From: Phycisphaerae bacterium
GTDB lineage: Bacteria; Planctomycetota; Phycisphaerae; Sedimentisphaerales; Anaerobacaceae
Length of the DNA stretch: 47,215 nucleotides
Assembly (NCBI GenBank): GCA_030604525.1
Contig: JAUVVQ010000014.1
Location: 1 to 47,215, forward strand
Direction of reading: 5' to 3'
Shown one piece after another: positions 26,465-34,596 of the stretch. The notes beneath the pieces were generated by a model that made no database searches, was not told the origin of the DNA, and worked only from the letters and a program-made list of their open reading frames with translations. The first letter of the stretch is position 1; each line of letters starts with the position of its first letter. The translations under genes were made by a program, and so were the position numbers.

Positions 26465-27898
26465 ATGATATTTCTCCTGATCTGCGCGCTTCTTGCTGGA
26501 TGTACAGGAAGTCCTTATTCCGTATTGATGATGTCTCGAGAACAGCGAATGCAGGAATCTGACAAGGTCTCTGTGGCTTCTTCAACTGAAATTGAAGTAC
26601 TATCTGAACAGATTAAGCAGTTGGTGAAAGGATTAGAATATTCTGATAAGGTGGCCGAAGATTTTGCACCGATGGTGATTATCTGGAAGGATGAGCAAGG
26701 AGGGGCCGCTCTTGTTGCTTGGAAGCAAAAACTTAATCAAGCAAGGCAAGATTACAAACAAGGCAAGGTTTCCAAAGGCCAACTTGCCAAGATAGAGGAG
26801 AACATAGTAAGGCAGCTCAGCCAGAGGATACAGGAAGAGATTGGTGCCGATGTTAGTGAAAAATTATTTGATTTGGGCGATGTCATCAAACACAGACAAG
26901 CCCAATGCGTTGGCTTCTCGCAGTTATTCTATGTGTTGGGTAACTCTGTTGGTCTTTCAGTTAAGACTATAAATGTGGCAGAACTAATGGTTCCCGGCCC
27001 ATTACCAGCAGGATATGGACATATGGCCTGTACAATTGGTTTACCTGATAGCAAGGTAATAATGATAGACCTATATTATGTATTTCCTAAGTTGCTAATA
27101 AGTACACCATTTATAATTGAGAAAGAATTTACAAAAGTTGGCAATTATTGGGAACTGAAAGATAAAGAAAATCCTTTAGGGATTCATCGAAGAATCCAGA
27201 TACTAGATAAAAAGGGACTTATTGCTGCCATCTATACCGAGCGGGGGACTGCTTATGCCAACCAGGGACAATTCACTAAAGCTATCTCTGACTACAACAG
27301 AGCCATAGAGCTCAATCCAAAATATGCTGAGGCATATACCAACCGAGGACTTGCCCACAGAATGTTAGGCCAATTGACCAAAGCTATCTCTGACTATAAC
27401 AAAGCCATCCAGCTCAATCCAAAATATGCGGAGGCATATAGCAACCGAGGAGTTGCCTACGATAAATTAGGCCAGCTTACCAAGGCTATCTCTGAGTTTA
27501 ATAAAGCGATCAAACTCAATCCCAAACTTGCCGAGGCATATAGCAACCGAGGACTTGCCTACTTTAATTTAGGGCAATTCACCAAAGCAATTTCCGACTA
27601 TACCAAAGCCATCAAACTTAATCCAAAATATGTTGCAGCATATAGCAACCGAGGAAATGCCTACGGCACGTTGGGCCAATTTACTAAAGCTATCTCTGAC
27701 TACACCAAAGCCATTGAAGTCAATCCAAAATATGCTAAGGCATATGGTGGTAGAGGACTAAGTTATGCCTTCTTAGGAAAATCTGAACGGGCCAAGAAAG
27801 ATTTGCTTAAAGCGGTTGAATTAGATCCTGCCTCAAAGCCACACGTTAAGGCAATATCTGATGATTTCAAACTAAATCTCAAGCTCGACTCATATTAG
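26465..27898 (+). CDS. Lipoprotein with transglutaminase-like region and six TPRs
   Basis: 477 residues. A very short lipoprotein signal (MIFLLICALLAGC) anchors it. Residues about 130-220 look like a transglutaminase-type fold with Cys in HRQAQCVGFSQLF, His in GYGHMACTIGL and Asp in KVIMIDLYYVF in the usual order. Six nearly identical 34-residue TPRs follow (about 253-460), each with GQxTKAISDYxKAI and LNPKYAEAY. At DNA level the repeats are a 102-bp tandem array, so copy number may vary. The role is probably protein binding at the envelope. A TGA lies immediately before the ATG and no good ribosome site is visible, so the true start or an upstream frameshift is uncertain. Confidence 0.82.
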   Translation: MIFLLICALLAGCTGSPYSVLMMSREQRMQESDKVSVASSTEIEVLSEQIKQLVKGLEYSDKVAEDFAPMVIIWKDEQGGAALVAWKQKLNQARQDYKQGKVSKGQLAKIEENIVRQLSQRIQEEIGADVSEKLFDLGDVIKHRQAQCVGFSQLFYVLGNSVGLSVKTINVAELMVPGPLPAGYGHMACTIGLPDSKVIMIDLYYVFPKLLISTPFIIEKEFTKVGNYWELKDKENPLGIHRRIQILDKKGLIAAIYTERGTAYANQGQFTKAISDYNRAIELNPKYAEAYTNRGLAHRMLGQLTKAISDYNKAIQLNPKYAEAYSNRGVAYDKLGQLTKAISEFNKAIKLNPKLAEAYSNRGLAYFNLGQFTKAISDYTKAIKLNPKYVAAYSNRGNAYGTLGQFTKAISDYTKAIEVNPKYAKAYGGRGLSYAFLGKSERAKKDLLKAVELDPASKPHVKAISDDFKLNLKLDSY

Positions 27899-28002
27899 AC
27901 CAAAAATACACCCGGGGATTGAAGAAATGGACGATAAAAACTAGATAAAACTAGGAACAGCCAACCTATTAATAATGGCTGTGCTCAGTATGGAGGTTAT
28001 TT

Positions 28003-28494
28003 ATGGACAAAGAGTTTTTAAAGTGGCTTTCAGAGTACCTGGAAGCTGATGAAAAAGAGACAAAAGAACTATTAGATAATGAAATGGTCAGATATTTTCT
28101 GATTGTTTGGTCCATTTACGAAGCTAAATGTTTTAAAGGTTTTGTAAAAGTGGATAAGTTTAATGAGTTCGCAAAAAGAATTGCAGAGAGAATAGATGCT
28201 AACAGAATTAACGATAGTGCAGAATATTTTCACAAACGTTATCAAGATAAGAAAAAGTACCAGAACCTCATGCACGGTAAAAATCAAAACTCTAGTTTTG
28301 ATAAAATTCTCAAAAAAGCATATACAAATCTGACGGTTGAAGAGAAAATTTTTCTTCTAACATTTGTTACATACCGTTATCGCAACAATATCTTCCATGG
28401 CAGCAAAGGTATATCATTTTGGTTAAAATATGACGAACAAATTAAAAAATGCATTTATGTATTACAGGAGTTTATAAATGCATCTTCGATTTAG
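28003..28494 (+). CDS. HEPN-like protein, putative RNase or accessory factor
   Basis: 163 residues, soluble, helical, with a strong ribosome site (GGAGG, 7 bp before ATG). Near the C-terminus YRYRNNIFHGSKG contains R-N-N-I-F-H, the RX4-6H motif of HEPN ribonucleases and of Apea/MAE_28990-like HEPN proteins. HEPN proteins act in toxin-antitoxin, abortive infection and RNA processing. No antitoxin such as an MNT nucleotidyltransferase is adjacent, so this is a solitary gene. The rest of the protein has no motif I recognise. Assignment rests on the one motif and the helical profile. Confidence 0.65.
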   Translation: MDKEFLKWLSEYLEADEKETKELLDNEMVRYFLIVWSIYEAKCFKGFVKVDKFNEFAKRIAERIDANRINDSAEYFHKRYQDKKKYQNLMHGKNQNSSFDKILKKAYTNLTVEEKIFLLTFVTYRYRNNIFHGSKGISFWLKYDEQIKKCIYVLQEFINASSI

Positions 28495-28567
28495 TTAAGA
28501 GAATTAAAGGTGTCCACCTGCCCCGCACTTACAGGGTTAGTGCGGGATTTGAAATCTTTCATTTTCC

Positions 28568-29752
28568 TTATTTGGTAAACCTCTTCATAAAATCCCATGC
28601 CAGGCGGGCTGTGTCGATATCAGTCCCCCTGCCCTTATACAGAATATGACTTCCTCCGTCAATAGTAACAAGGGAAACTTCAGTGCCGTTTTCACAGTTC
28701 TGGTATGTCCAGGCGTGGCTGTCGCCGGAACTCCATGTTACTGTGTAATCTCCCGTGCAGTTGTTCATCGTCTTCCACGTATTGAAGTTTTCCAATGCAC
28801 CAGGAGTATCGCCCGGCTCATATAAATCATCATTAGTACCAAGAATCGTCATTACTGAAACAGGGGTATATCCGGGGTCTTCAGGGGTAAGCAAATACAG
28901 AGACATACATGCGGCAGCGGCGATTATGTCACTGGCCTCGTTTGCCAGCCGCTGGGCCATCGAACAGCCGTTTGATAGGCCTGTTACATAAATTCTGCCG
29001 GGGTCAATATCGTATTGGGCGGACACCTTCGTAACCATCTTTCTGATAAAACCGACATCATTGATCTCATCCCTATTAGCCGGCGGACAGCATGCTTTAC
29101 CGCTGTTCCATGAATTAGCCAACCCGTATGGCCAGACAACGATAAATCCCTCCGAATTGGCCAGTGACTCAAACCCGGAAATAGCTCGCTGATGGGATGG
29201 ATTTTCCGAATGGCCATGCAAATCAATCACAAGGGGAACGCTGCCTTTTAAATCCTGGGGGACATAAATATCCCAGCACCGGTAAAAGCCGTCGTGCAGG
29301 ACACAGTCATCCCCATAGGCGCTGGTATAGCTGTCATAGGAAGTAAGCTTTGAGGGTTCTCCGATGATATGCCAGGTTTTTTTGTCTTCCTTTTTGAGAG
29401 TGAATGCCATCCCCTCTTCGCCATTATCACCAATAATAGAGAATTCAGCGGTGTCATCGGTTATTGTCAGCTGGGCTGTCTCAAGATTGATATCGATGTT
29501 CTCCAGCATACCCGAGTCGATAGCTTCTCCCAAGCCTTTGCGCATTTCTTCTTTGTCTTTTGCTTCTATAGAGGAAAATTTCTCCGAGTAGTTTGCCATA
29601 ATAGCATCGATATCCTGGGCGATAATGGCTTTTTTCCAGTTGTTCATTGTAGTTTTGATAAGCTGCCGGTCTGTTGGTGCGGACTGGCAGCCGCAGATGA
29701 GGGTACAGAGCAGAAGGGCAATGGTTAAGTTGAGGCAGGTGTTTTTTTTCAT
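28568..29752 (-). CDS. Lipoprotein: NTF2-like domain plus CE1/PHB-depolymerase-type esterase
   Basis: 394 residues. The signal ends in LLLCTLICGC (lipobox). Residues about 30-135 resemble an NTF2/SnoaL-like domain (NNWKKAIIAQDIDAIMANYS). From about 145 the protein is an alpha/beta hydrolase of the LpqC/feruloyl esterase type: VPLVIDLHGHSENP oxyanion region, nucleophile Ser in YVTGLSNGCSMAQ, Asp in ILGTNDDLY, His in DGGSHILYKG, with an internal CCPP loop. Such enzymes remove ferulate or acetate from plant polysaccharides or cleave polyesters. A secreted gene lies 31 bp upstream on the same strand. Substrate cannot be read from sequence. Confidence 0.86.
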   Translation of the reverse strand: MKKNTCLNLTIALLLCTLICGCQSAPTDRQLIKTTMNNWKKAIIAQDIDAIMANYSEKFSSIEAKDKEEMRKGLGEAIDSGMLENIDINLETAQLTITDDTAEFSIIGDNGEEGMAFTLKKEDKKTWHIIGEPSKLTSYDSYTSAYGDDCVLHDGFYRCWDIYVPQDLKGSVPLVIDLHGHSENPSHQRAISGFESLANSEGFIVVWPYGLANSWNSGKACCPPANRDEINDVGFIRKMVTKVSAQYDIDPGRIYVTGLSNGCSMAQRLANEASDIIAAAACMSLYLLTPEDPGYTPVSVMTILGTNDDLYEPGDTPGALENFNTWKTMNNCTGDYTVTWSSGDSHAWTYQNCENGTEVSLVTIDGGSHILYKGRGTDIDTARLAWDFMKRFTK

Positions 29753-29783
29753 CTGTATCTCCTTTTAAAAGCGTCGCATGCGA

Positions 29784-30422
29784 TTATTCGACAGGCTCTA
29801 TGACAAAATCGGTATTAGCCTGCGACTGGTATTTTACCCATATAATTAAATCGGCTCCGTCCATTCTGTCTCGATGCCCGAGGCGAAAGTCTTTGCCGCA
29901 TGGTATCTTACTGTCATTGACGGTTATCGATGCACCGCTATAGCCCCAGTCTTTGATAATAAAAGCTGCATTTACAATCGGCGATTCGCTGCTCGCTTTC
30001 AACTGGAATTCGACCATATCCGGCTGTGCCTTTTCTTTGCAGCTCATAATATAAGCTCGCTGTGGCTTATCGTAGCCCCGGCTGGTAACGTTTCCGCTTT
30101 TCAGTTTTAGTTCCGGAGCTTTCAGCCATGACCTTGCTATGGGTACAAGCTCTCCGGCGCTCTTGTCGGTCATCCCCGTCATCATCAGCCAGGTGCGTTT
30201 TTTCGAGTTTTTCACATAAGGCTTCCACTGGATATGGGTAAGGTTGCTGTGCGAGACCTTGTTGAAATTGGTTGCCTTCCGGGCATCCGACCAGTCCTGC
30301 GAGACCGGCCAGGCGTCCCAGGCATCGGATAAAAACTCTTCACTGGCATTATTAACTCCCTGTAAAGCCAGTACAACAAGCATTATTGAAATGCCAAACA
30401 AGAACAATTTTTTCGTTTTCAT
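29784..30422 (-). CDS. Secreted protein of unknown function
   Basis: 212 residues with a signal peptide (KKLFLFGISIMLVVLALQG). The mature part contains HSNLTHIQWKPYVKN, RTWLMMTGMTD and a C-terminal beta domain with ASITVNDSKIPCGKDFRLGH and ADLIIWVKYQS. The latter resembles the accessory beta-domain at the end of some secreted polysaccharide-active enzymes, so this could be the tail of a larger protein brought behind a signal peptide. It is followed by the esterase gene after 31 bp. I cannot assign a function. Confidence 0.65.
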   Translation of the reverse strand: MKTKKLFLFGISIMLVVLALQGVNNASEEFLSDAWDAWPVSQDWSDARKATNFNKVSHSNLTHIQWKPYVKNSKKRTWLMMTGMTDKSAGELVPIARSWLKAPELKLKSGNVTSRGYDKPQRAYIMSCKEKAQPDMVEFQLKASSESPIVNAAFIIKDWGYSGASITVNDSKIPCGKDFRLGHRDRMDGADLIIWVKYQSQANTDFVIEPVE

Positions 30423-30606
30423 TTTATTATACTTTCTATATTTTAGCCGCCAAAGCTATATTTAACCAGTACATAATTTAGGCACGACTGTCTTCTCAAC
30501 CAAAAGTACAACAGGAGTATTTATAAACCACCTTTTTTATACAGTTTTCATAATTTTACATTAACTATTCTCATTGAGTAAAATGCTTTTCAATTATCCA
30601 GCTTTG

Positions 30607-30633
30607 CTACCAATCATCAAATAGTTTAATCAT
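30607..30633 (-). other. Eight-codon reading frame with a perfect Shine-Dalgarno sequence
   Basis: On the minus strand AAGGAGGT lies 7 nt before ATG, then IKLFDDW and TAG. It is 185 bp upstream of the secreted-protein gene. The ribosome site is better than that of most genes here. It may be a leader peptide or the start of a gene lost by a nonsense change. Confidence 0.35.
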
Positions 30634-30937
30634 AGTGTTAACCTCCTTTCTATATAGGCGTAGCGGTTAGTAAGATATTGATGGTAAAAATTGGCCGATT
30701 TTCGAAAATTTGGTAAAAAGCTGGTGTTTTTGGGTGAAAACTGGGATATCAACGGAGAAAAATGAGATTTAACAGGTTGTTTGTCTTCGTTTTTCATAAT
30801 ATGGCCTTAAATAATTTTCCTTGAGCTTTTGTTGTATGCAACGATGGAGGATGAGGGGATGTTGAGATGAAAATTTAGAAAAGTTTTGGATTCTTTTTGC
30901 AATTCGGATAACTTCAGTAATAATAGGCGGTTAGGTT

Positions 30938-31260
30938 AACCAATGGTATAGCGAAAGGCAAAATAAAATCCTCCGAAGGCGGGCGCAAGCGAAGGTGAAA
31001 ATGATGAGATTGCCGCATCGCTTCGCTCCTCCTAAGAAAATAAACTGCTTTTGCATTGTAACGTTTGAGATTGCCACAATCGCCTTCGGCTCCTTCGCAA
31101 TGATATTGTTGGCTATTTTCTTTTGCATACCTCCTGAGAATCCGGTGAGGTGCTCGCAATGACCGGGGGGTATCGAATGTAGAGGTTGATTACGTTCACA
31201 GGCCAAGTCCATTCGACTTTGTTCGTCTTTGGTGAACTCCGCTCAGGATGACGGTGGTTG
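30938..31260. repeat. Dispersed intergenic repeats (TTCGCTCC / TCAGGATGACGG type)
   Basis: In the gene-free stretch 30634-31440, bases 30938-31260 contain CATCGCTTCGCTCCTCC, CGCCTTCGGCTCCTTCGC, CTCGCAATGACCGGGG and GAACTCCGCTCAGGATGACG. These sentences recur between genes of many environmental bacteria and are not coding in any frame with family similarity. 30634-30937 and 31261-31440 show no other feature. Confidence 0.5.
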
Positions 31261-31440
31261 TGACCGGCGATACCCGCTTTTGCGACCCCGAGCAGATACA
31301 TTTGAGTGCAGGTCCCGGACAATGTTGGGTGCGGGGTGAAAACGCAGGGTGGAGGGTTGGGAATTTTGTTTTACTTTTTTCAGAACGGAGATTAGAGTTG
31401 CAGGGGTGTTTGATTCGGGAATTTTTCAAGGTGAGTTCGA

Positions 31441-31749
31441 ATGCGGCGAGTTACAATAAATTTTCTGATAGATGCGGTCAGTTTTGCGGTTTTGATATTT
31501 CTGGCTTTGACGGGCTTTATCCTGAAAGCTGTATTACCCCCTGGGACCGGCGGGATTGGCCGTGAGATAACTGGCGGTCGTGGCAGGGAAGAAGCAAAGG
31601 AGCTTTTGTCGCTCGGTCGTCACGACTGGGGTGACATACATTTTTACCTTGCGACTGCCTTTTTGGTTTTAATGGTTGTTCATATTGTTATGCACTGGGG
31701 CTGGATAAAGGGGATGTTAATTCGTAAAAAACCGCCCTTCCGGCGGTGA
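31441..31749 (+). CDS. DUF4405 small membrane protein (cytochrome b561-like fold)
   Basis: 102 residues with two membrane segments: FLIDAVSFAVLIFLALTGFIL and, after a loop, FYLATAFLVLMVVHIVMHWGW. The histidines in RHDWGDIHFY and VVHIVMHWGW match the DUF4405 pattern, thought to bind haem in a b-type cytochrome fold. A ribosome site AAGGTGAG precedes the ATG. The CCGCCCTTCCGGCGG hairpin at its end (31732-31746) might attenuate read-through. No redox partner gene is adjacent. Function is inferred from fold only. Confidence 0.8.
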   Translation: MRRVTINFLIDAVSFAVLIFLALTGFILKAVLPPGTGGIGREITGGRGREEAKELLSLGRHDWGDIHFYLATAFLVLMVVHIVMHWGWIKGMLIRKKPPFRR

Positions 31750-31875
31750 GGCAGTGCTGCGGGCTGACTTTTGGGGATTGGATAAAGATAAGGAGAAATT
31801 GATAGATTTAGCCAAAGCGGGGGCGTGATTGTGACGATATGAGGGGAGTTTTCAAGGTGATGAGCGAGGTAAGTT

Positions 31876-32037
31876 ATGTTGCGCAAAACAATCAGAGGCA
31901 AATTAAAGATTAGGCCGAAGCTTTTGAATATTAAATGGTATCCGAACAGCAATAGCTGTGTTAATACGAACGGACATCATGTCAGTGTGCGACAGATGCC
32001 GCCTTTGATGGTCAGGAAGGCGGAATGGCGCAGCTAA
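31876..32037 (+). CDS. Possible 53-residue small protein
   Basis: ATG at 31876 is preceded by GCGAGG and opens a basic 53-residue frame (MLRKTIRGKLKI, VRQMPPLMVRKAEWRS). No family is recognised and there is no membrane segment or signal. It lies between the DUF4405 and CBS-GGDEF genes. It may be a chance frame. Confidence 0.3.
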   Translation: MLRKTIRGKLKIRPKLLNIKWYPNSNSCVNTNGHHVSVRQMPPLMVRKAEWRS

Positions 32038-32137
32038 GATAGATTCGGTTCGATGGTGTCTCGATTTGGGGACGTCGGCAGTTTTTGTCCGATAAGTCTG
32101 AAAAACATATAAAATTTATTTATACAGGAGAAGGAAA

Positions 32138-33559
32138 TTGTTAATACCAACGCTTAAAGGGATAAAGGAAGTAACGGATAAGGTGGGCGAGGTCTGCACG
32201 ATAAAACAAAGCTATACGGTGACGGCGGCAGCGGAGAAGATGAAGGAACACAAAATAGGGAGTCTGGTGGTTCTGGATAACGACGGGGGACTTGCTGGAA
32301 TACTTACCGAGCGTGATATGCTGAACAAGGTATTAGCGAGCGGCAATCGTCCGTCCGAGCTTCTGGTTCGTGAGGTTATGACAACGAATACGATATACTG
32401 CGACTTTGATGCGAAGATATCCGAGGCGGAGGAGCTAATGTATAAGAATAATATACGTCACCTTCCGGTGGTAAAAGACGGCAAACCGATAAGTATGATA
32501 TCAAGTCGAGATGTGATAGCATACTGGCTTCGTCATAATGAAGCGATGCGAGACGCAGCGGAGCAGCTTACGATGATATCGACGCATTTGAAGAGTCTTA
32601 ATTTTGATGATGTGGTTGATTTGGCGGTGAACGAGATTCCGAAGGATTTTAAGGCGGAGCAGACGGTTTTTTGTTTGAATTCAACAAAGACGGGGTCATC
32701 AACGTTATATCGAAATGGATGTCCCCTTTCCGAGGGTGAGTTACTGGATGAGAAGCGATTTGATAAGTTATCTGACACTCCGGAGATATTTAAAGACTGC
32801 GGTCAGACGTGCAAGGAGGCGGGTTGCAGCGGGCCGAGACTTGTTATACCTCTTGAGATTCGCAATCAATGTTCAACCGATGACGATAAACAAGTCAGTG
32901 ACAAGGGTTATCTTTGTATGTGCGGTTTTGGCCAGCGGTTTTTAGAGAAGAGTGAGCTTTATCTTTATAAGGCGTCGCTCGTCCAGGAAGTTTTAAATAT
33001 AAATTTAACGAATGCGAAATTGTATCAGAATTATCAGCAGGCACGACGTGACAGTGAGATAGACCCATTGACAGGGGTTGGGACGCGTCGGGTATTGAAA
33101 AAGGCGCTTGAGGCGGAGTGTGAGAGGTCGAGCCGGTATAACCGTTCTTTCTGTCTTGGGATTATCGATGTCGATAATTTCAAGAGGATAAACGACAGCA
33201 TAGGTCACCCAGCGGGAGATGCGACGCTGCGTCAGATAGCATATTTGATGCGTGAGAATATACGTAAGACGGATGTAATAATAACGCGTTACGGAGGCGA
33301 CGAGTTTGTGCTGCTGATGCCGGAGACGAAGCTTGACGGGGGTAAGATATTGATGGAGCGTCTTCGCAAGTGCGTCAAGAGCATTTCGATACACGGGCTA
33401 AAGTCACTGAGCATAAGCTGTGGGCTGGCGGAATGGGATAATGAAGTTGATGACAGCCCGAAGAGTATTCTGAATCGAGCAGATTCTGCATTATACGCAG
33501 CGAAAGAGAAAGGCAAAGACCGGGTATCGTGTAACAGACCGATGATTCATACGGTATAA
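32138..33559 (+). CDS. CBS-pair, Cys-rich sensor and GGDEF diguanylate cyclase
   Basis: 473 residues starting at a TTG behind GGAGAAGGAAA. Two CBS domains (about 15-135; GSLVVLDNDGGLAGILTERDM and IRHLPVVKDGKPISMISSRD) are likely to bind nucleotides. The middle (about 150-285) looks like a small GAF-like sensor with eight cysteines, for example DCGQTCKEAGCSG and LCMCGFG. The C-terminal GGDEF domain has an intact active site (RYGGDEFVLL) and DPLTGVGTRR; RKTD lies six residues before GGDEF, one more than the standard inhibitory site spacing. It should make cyclic di-GMP from GTP in response to nucleotide and perhaps redox or metal state. Soluble. No downstream effector is nearby. Confidence 0.9.
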   Translation: MLIPTLKGIKEVTDKVGEVCTIKQSYTVTAAAEKMKEHKIGSLVVLDNDGGLAGILTERDMLNKVLASGNRPSELLVREVMTTNTIYCDFDAKISEAEELMYKNNIRHLPVVKDGKPISMISSRDVIAYWLRHNEAMRDAAEQLTMISTHLKSLNFDDVVDLAVNEIPKDFKAEQTVFCLNSTKTGSSTLYRNGCPLSEGELLDEKRFDKLSDTPEIFKDCGQTCKEAGCSGPRLVIPLEIRNQCSTDDDKQVSDKGYLCMCGFGQRFLEKSELYLYKASLVQEVLNINLTNAKLYQNYQQARRDSEIDPLTGVGTRRVLKKALEAECERSSRYNRSFCLGIIDVDNFKRINDSIGHPAGDATLRQIAYLMRENIRKTDVIITRYGGDEFVLLMPETKLDGGKILMERLRKCVKSISIHGLKSLSISCGLAEWDNEVDDSPKSILNRADSALYAAKEKGKDRVSCNRPMIHTV

Positions 33560-33693
33560 GAGTTTCATATCGTGAGCGTTTGCTTTTTCAAGCATATTCT
33601 TATCCATTATATATTTTTAGGTTCATCATTTCAAAGATATATCGGCGAAGAGGTTTTATCGTTTTGGGGAGGCGTTCATTTTGCGAGCGGATA

Positions 33694-34590
33694 TTATTTT
33701 CTCAGTGCGGGGATATCAGGCTCGATGTGAACAATTATATTAACAGGTCTTGGGATTTTCGTTTGTATATCATTTTCGAGTTTTTCAGAGATTTGGTGCG
33801 CTTCGGTGACATTTAGTTTCGGGTCAACGAGGATGTGTAAATCGAGGAAGATTTGTCTTCCTACTTTTCTTGTTCTTAGTTTGTGCCACTGTTTTACAGC
33901 GAGGTTTTGGTCTATAATATTTTTGATTTGCCGGGTGGTGCTTTGGTCTATGGCACTTTCGGCTAATTCGCTAATACCGTTTGAGATAATTTTAGCGGCG
34001 ACGTAAATAACCATCACACCGACGGCTATGGCGGCGAATTGGTCACCGTATCTGAAACCGGCAAAAAGAGTTATGCATCCGACGAGGACGGCTACGGAAC
34101 TTGCGGCATCAGAGCGATGGTGCCAGGCATTAGCGTATAAAGACGGGCTGTGTGATTTTATGGCGGCTTTTTTGGTAATTCTGTAGAGTGCTTCTTTTAC
34201 AACGATTGAGATAAGCGCAGCTATGACGACGGAGATGCATGGTTTTGTGACATTTTTTTTTGTGATATCGATAACGGCATAGTAAATCATAGCGACTCCG
34301 ACGAGTGCTAAGACAAGAGCGATGAAAATTGCAGAGAAGGTTTCAATTTTTCCGTGCCCGTATTGGTGAGAATCATCAGGTTTCTTTGAGCCGAAGTAAC
34401 AGCCGATAGCCGCAGCGAAGTCGGTAGTAAGGTCTGAGAGTGAGTGTATGCCGTCTGCGACAAGAGCGATTGAGCCGGCAAGCAGGCCTATTATGATTTT
34501 GAGGATGAATAATACGGTGTCAATGATGATAGCGAGAAATGTTACGGATTTTACAAGTTTTTCAACGGTCTTGATTTTTTGGTTATTCAT
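33694..34590 (-). CDS. Cation diffusion facilitator (CDF) metal transporter
   Basis: 298 residues, normal for a FieF/ZitB-type exporter. Six membrane segments occupy residues 15-205; metal-site residues appear in VADGIHSLSDLTTD and AWHHRSDAASS, and GHGKIETFSA is a family signature. The C-terminal cytoplasmic domain (about 210-298) ends with VNIIVHIEPD. Such proteins export Zn, Fe, Mn or Co by proton antiport; the HxxxD/HxxxD pairs suggest Zn or Fe/Mn, but metal choice is not decided. Last gene of the six-gene minus-strand run, 6 bp after glmM. Confidence 0.93.
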   Translation of the reverse strand: MNNQKIKTVEKLVKSVTFLAIIIDTVLFILKIIIGLLAGSIALVADGIHSLSDLTTDFAAAIGCYFGSKKPDDSHQYGHGKIETFSAIFIALVLALVGVAMIYYAVIDITKKNVTKPCISVVIAALISIVVKEALYRITKKAAIKSHSPSLYANAWHHRSDAASSVAVLVGCITLFAGFRYGDQFAAIAVGVMVIYVAAKIISNGISELAESAIDQSTTRQIKNIIDQNLAVKQWHKLRTRKVGRQIFLDLHILVDPKLNVTEAHQISEKLENDIQTKIPRPVNIIVHIEPDIPALRK

Positions 34591-34596
34591 TTTAGA

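Noticed and set aside
27232-27840. 102-bp tandem repeat considered as a separate repeat element
   Set aside because: It is the DNA of the TPR units and is explained by the protein.
30914-31429. Several minus-strand frames of 69-93 residues
   Set aside because: All arise from the GC-rich dispersed repeats; none has a start with ribosome site or family match.
31248-31565. 105-residue plus-strand frame
   Set aside because: Lies in dispersed repeats and overlaps the DUF4405 gene out of frame.
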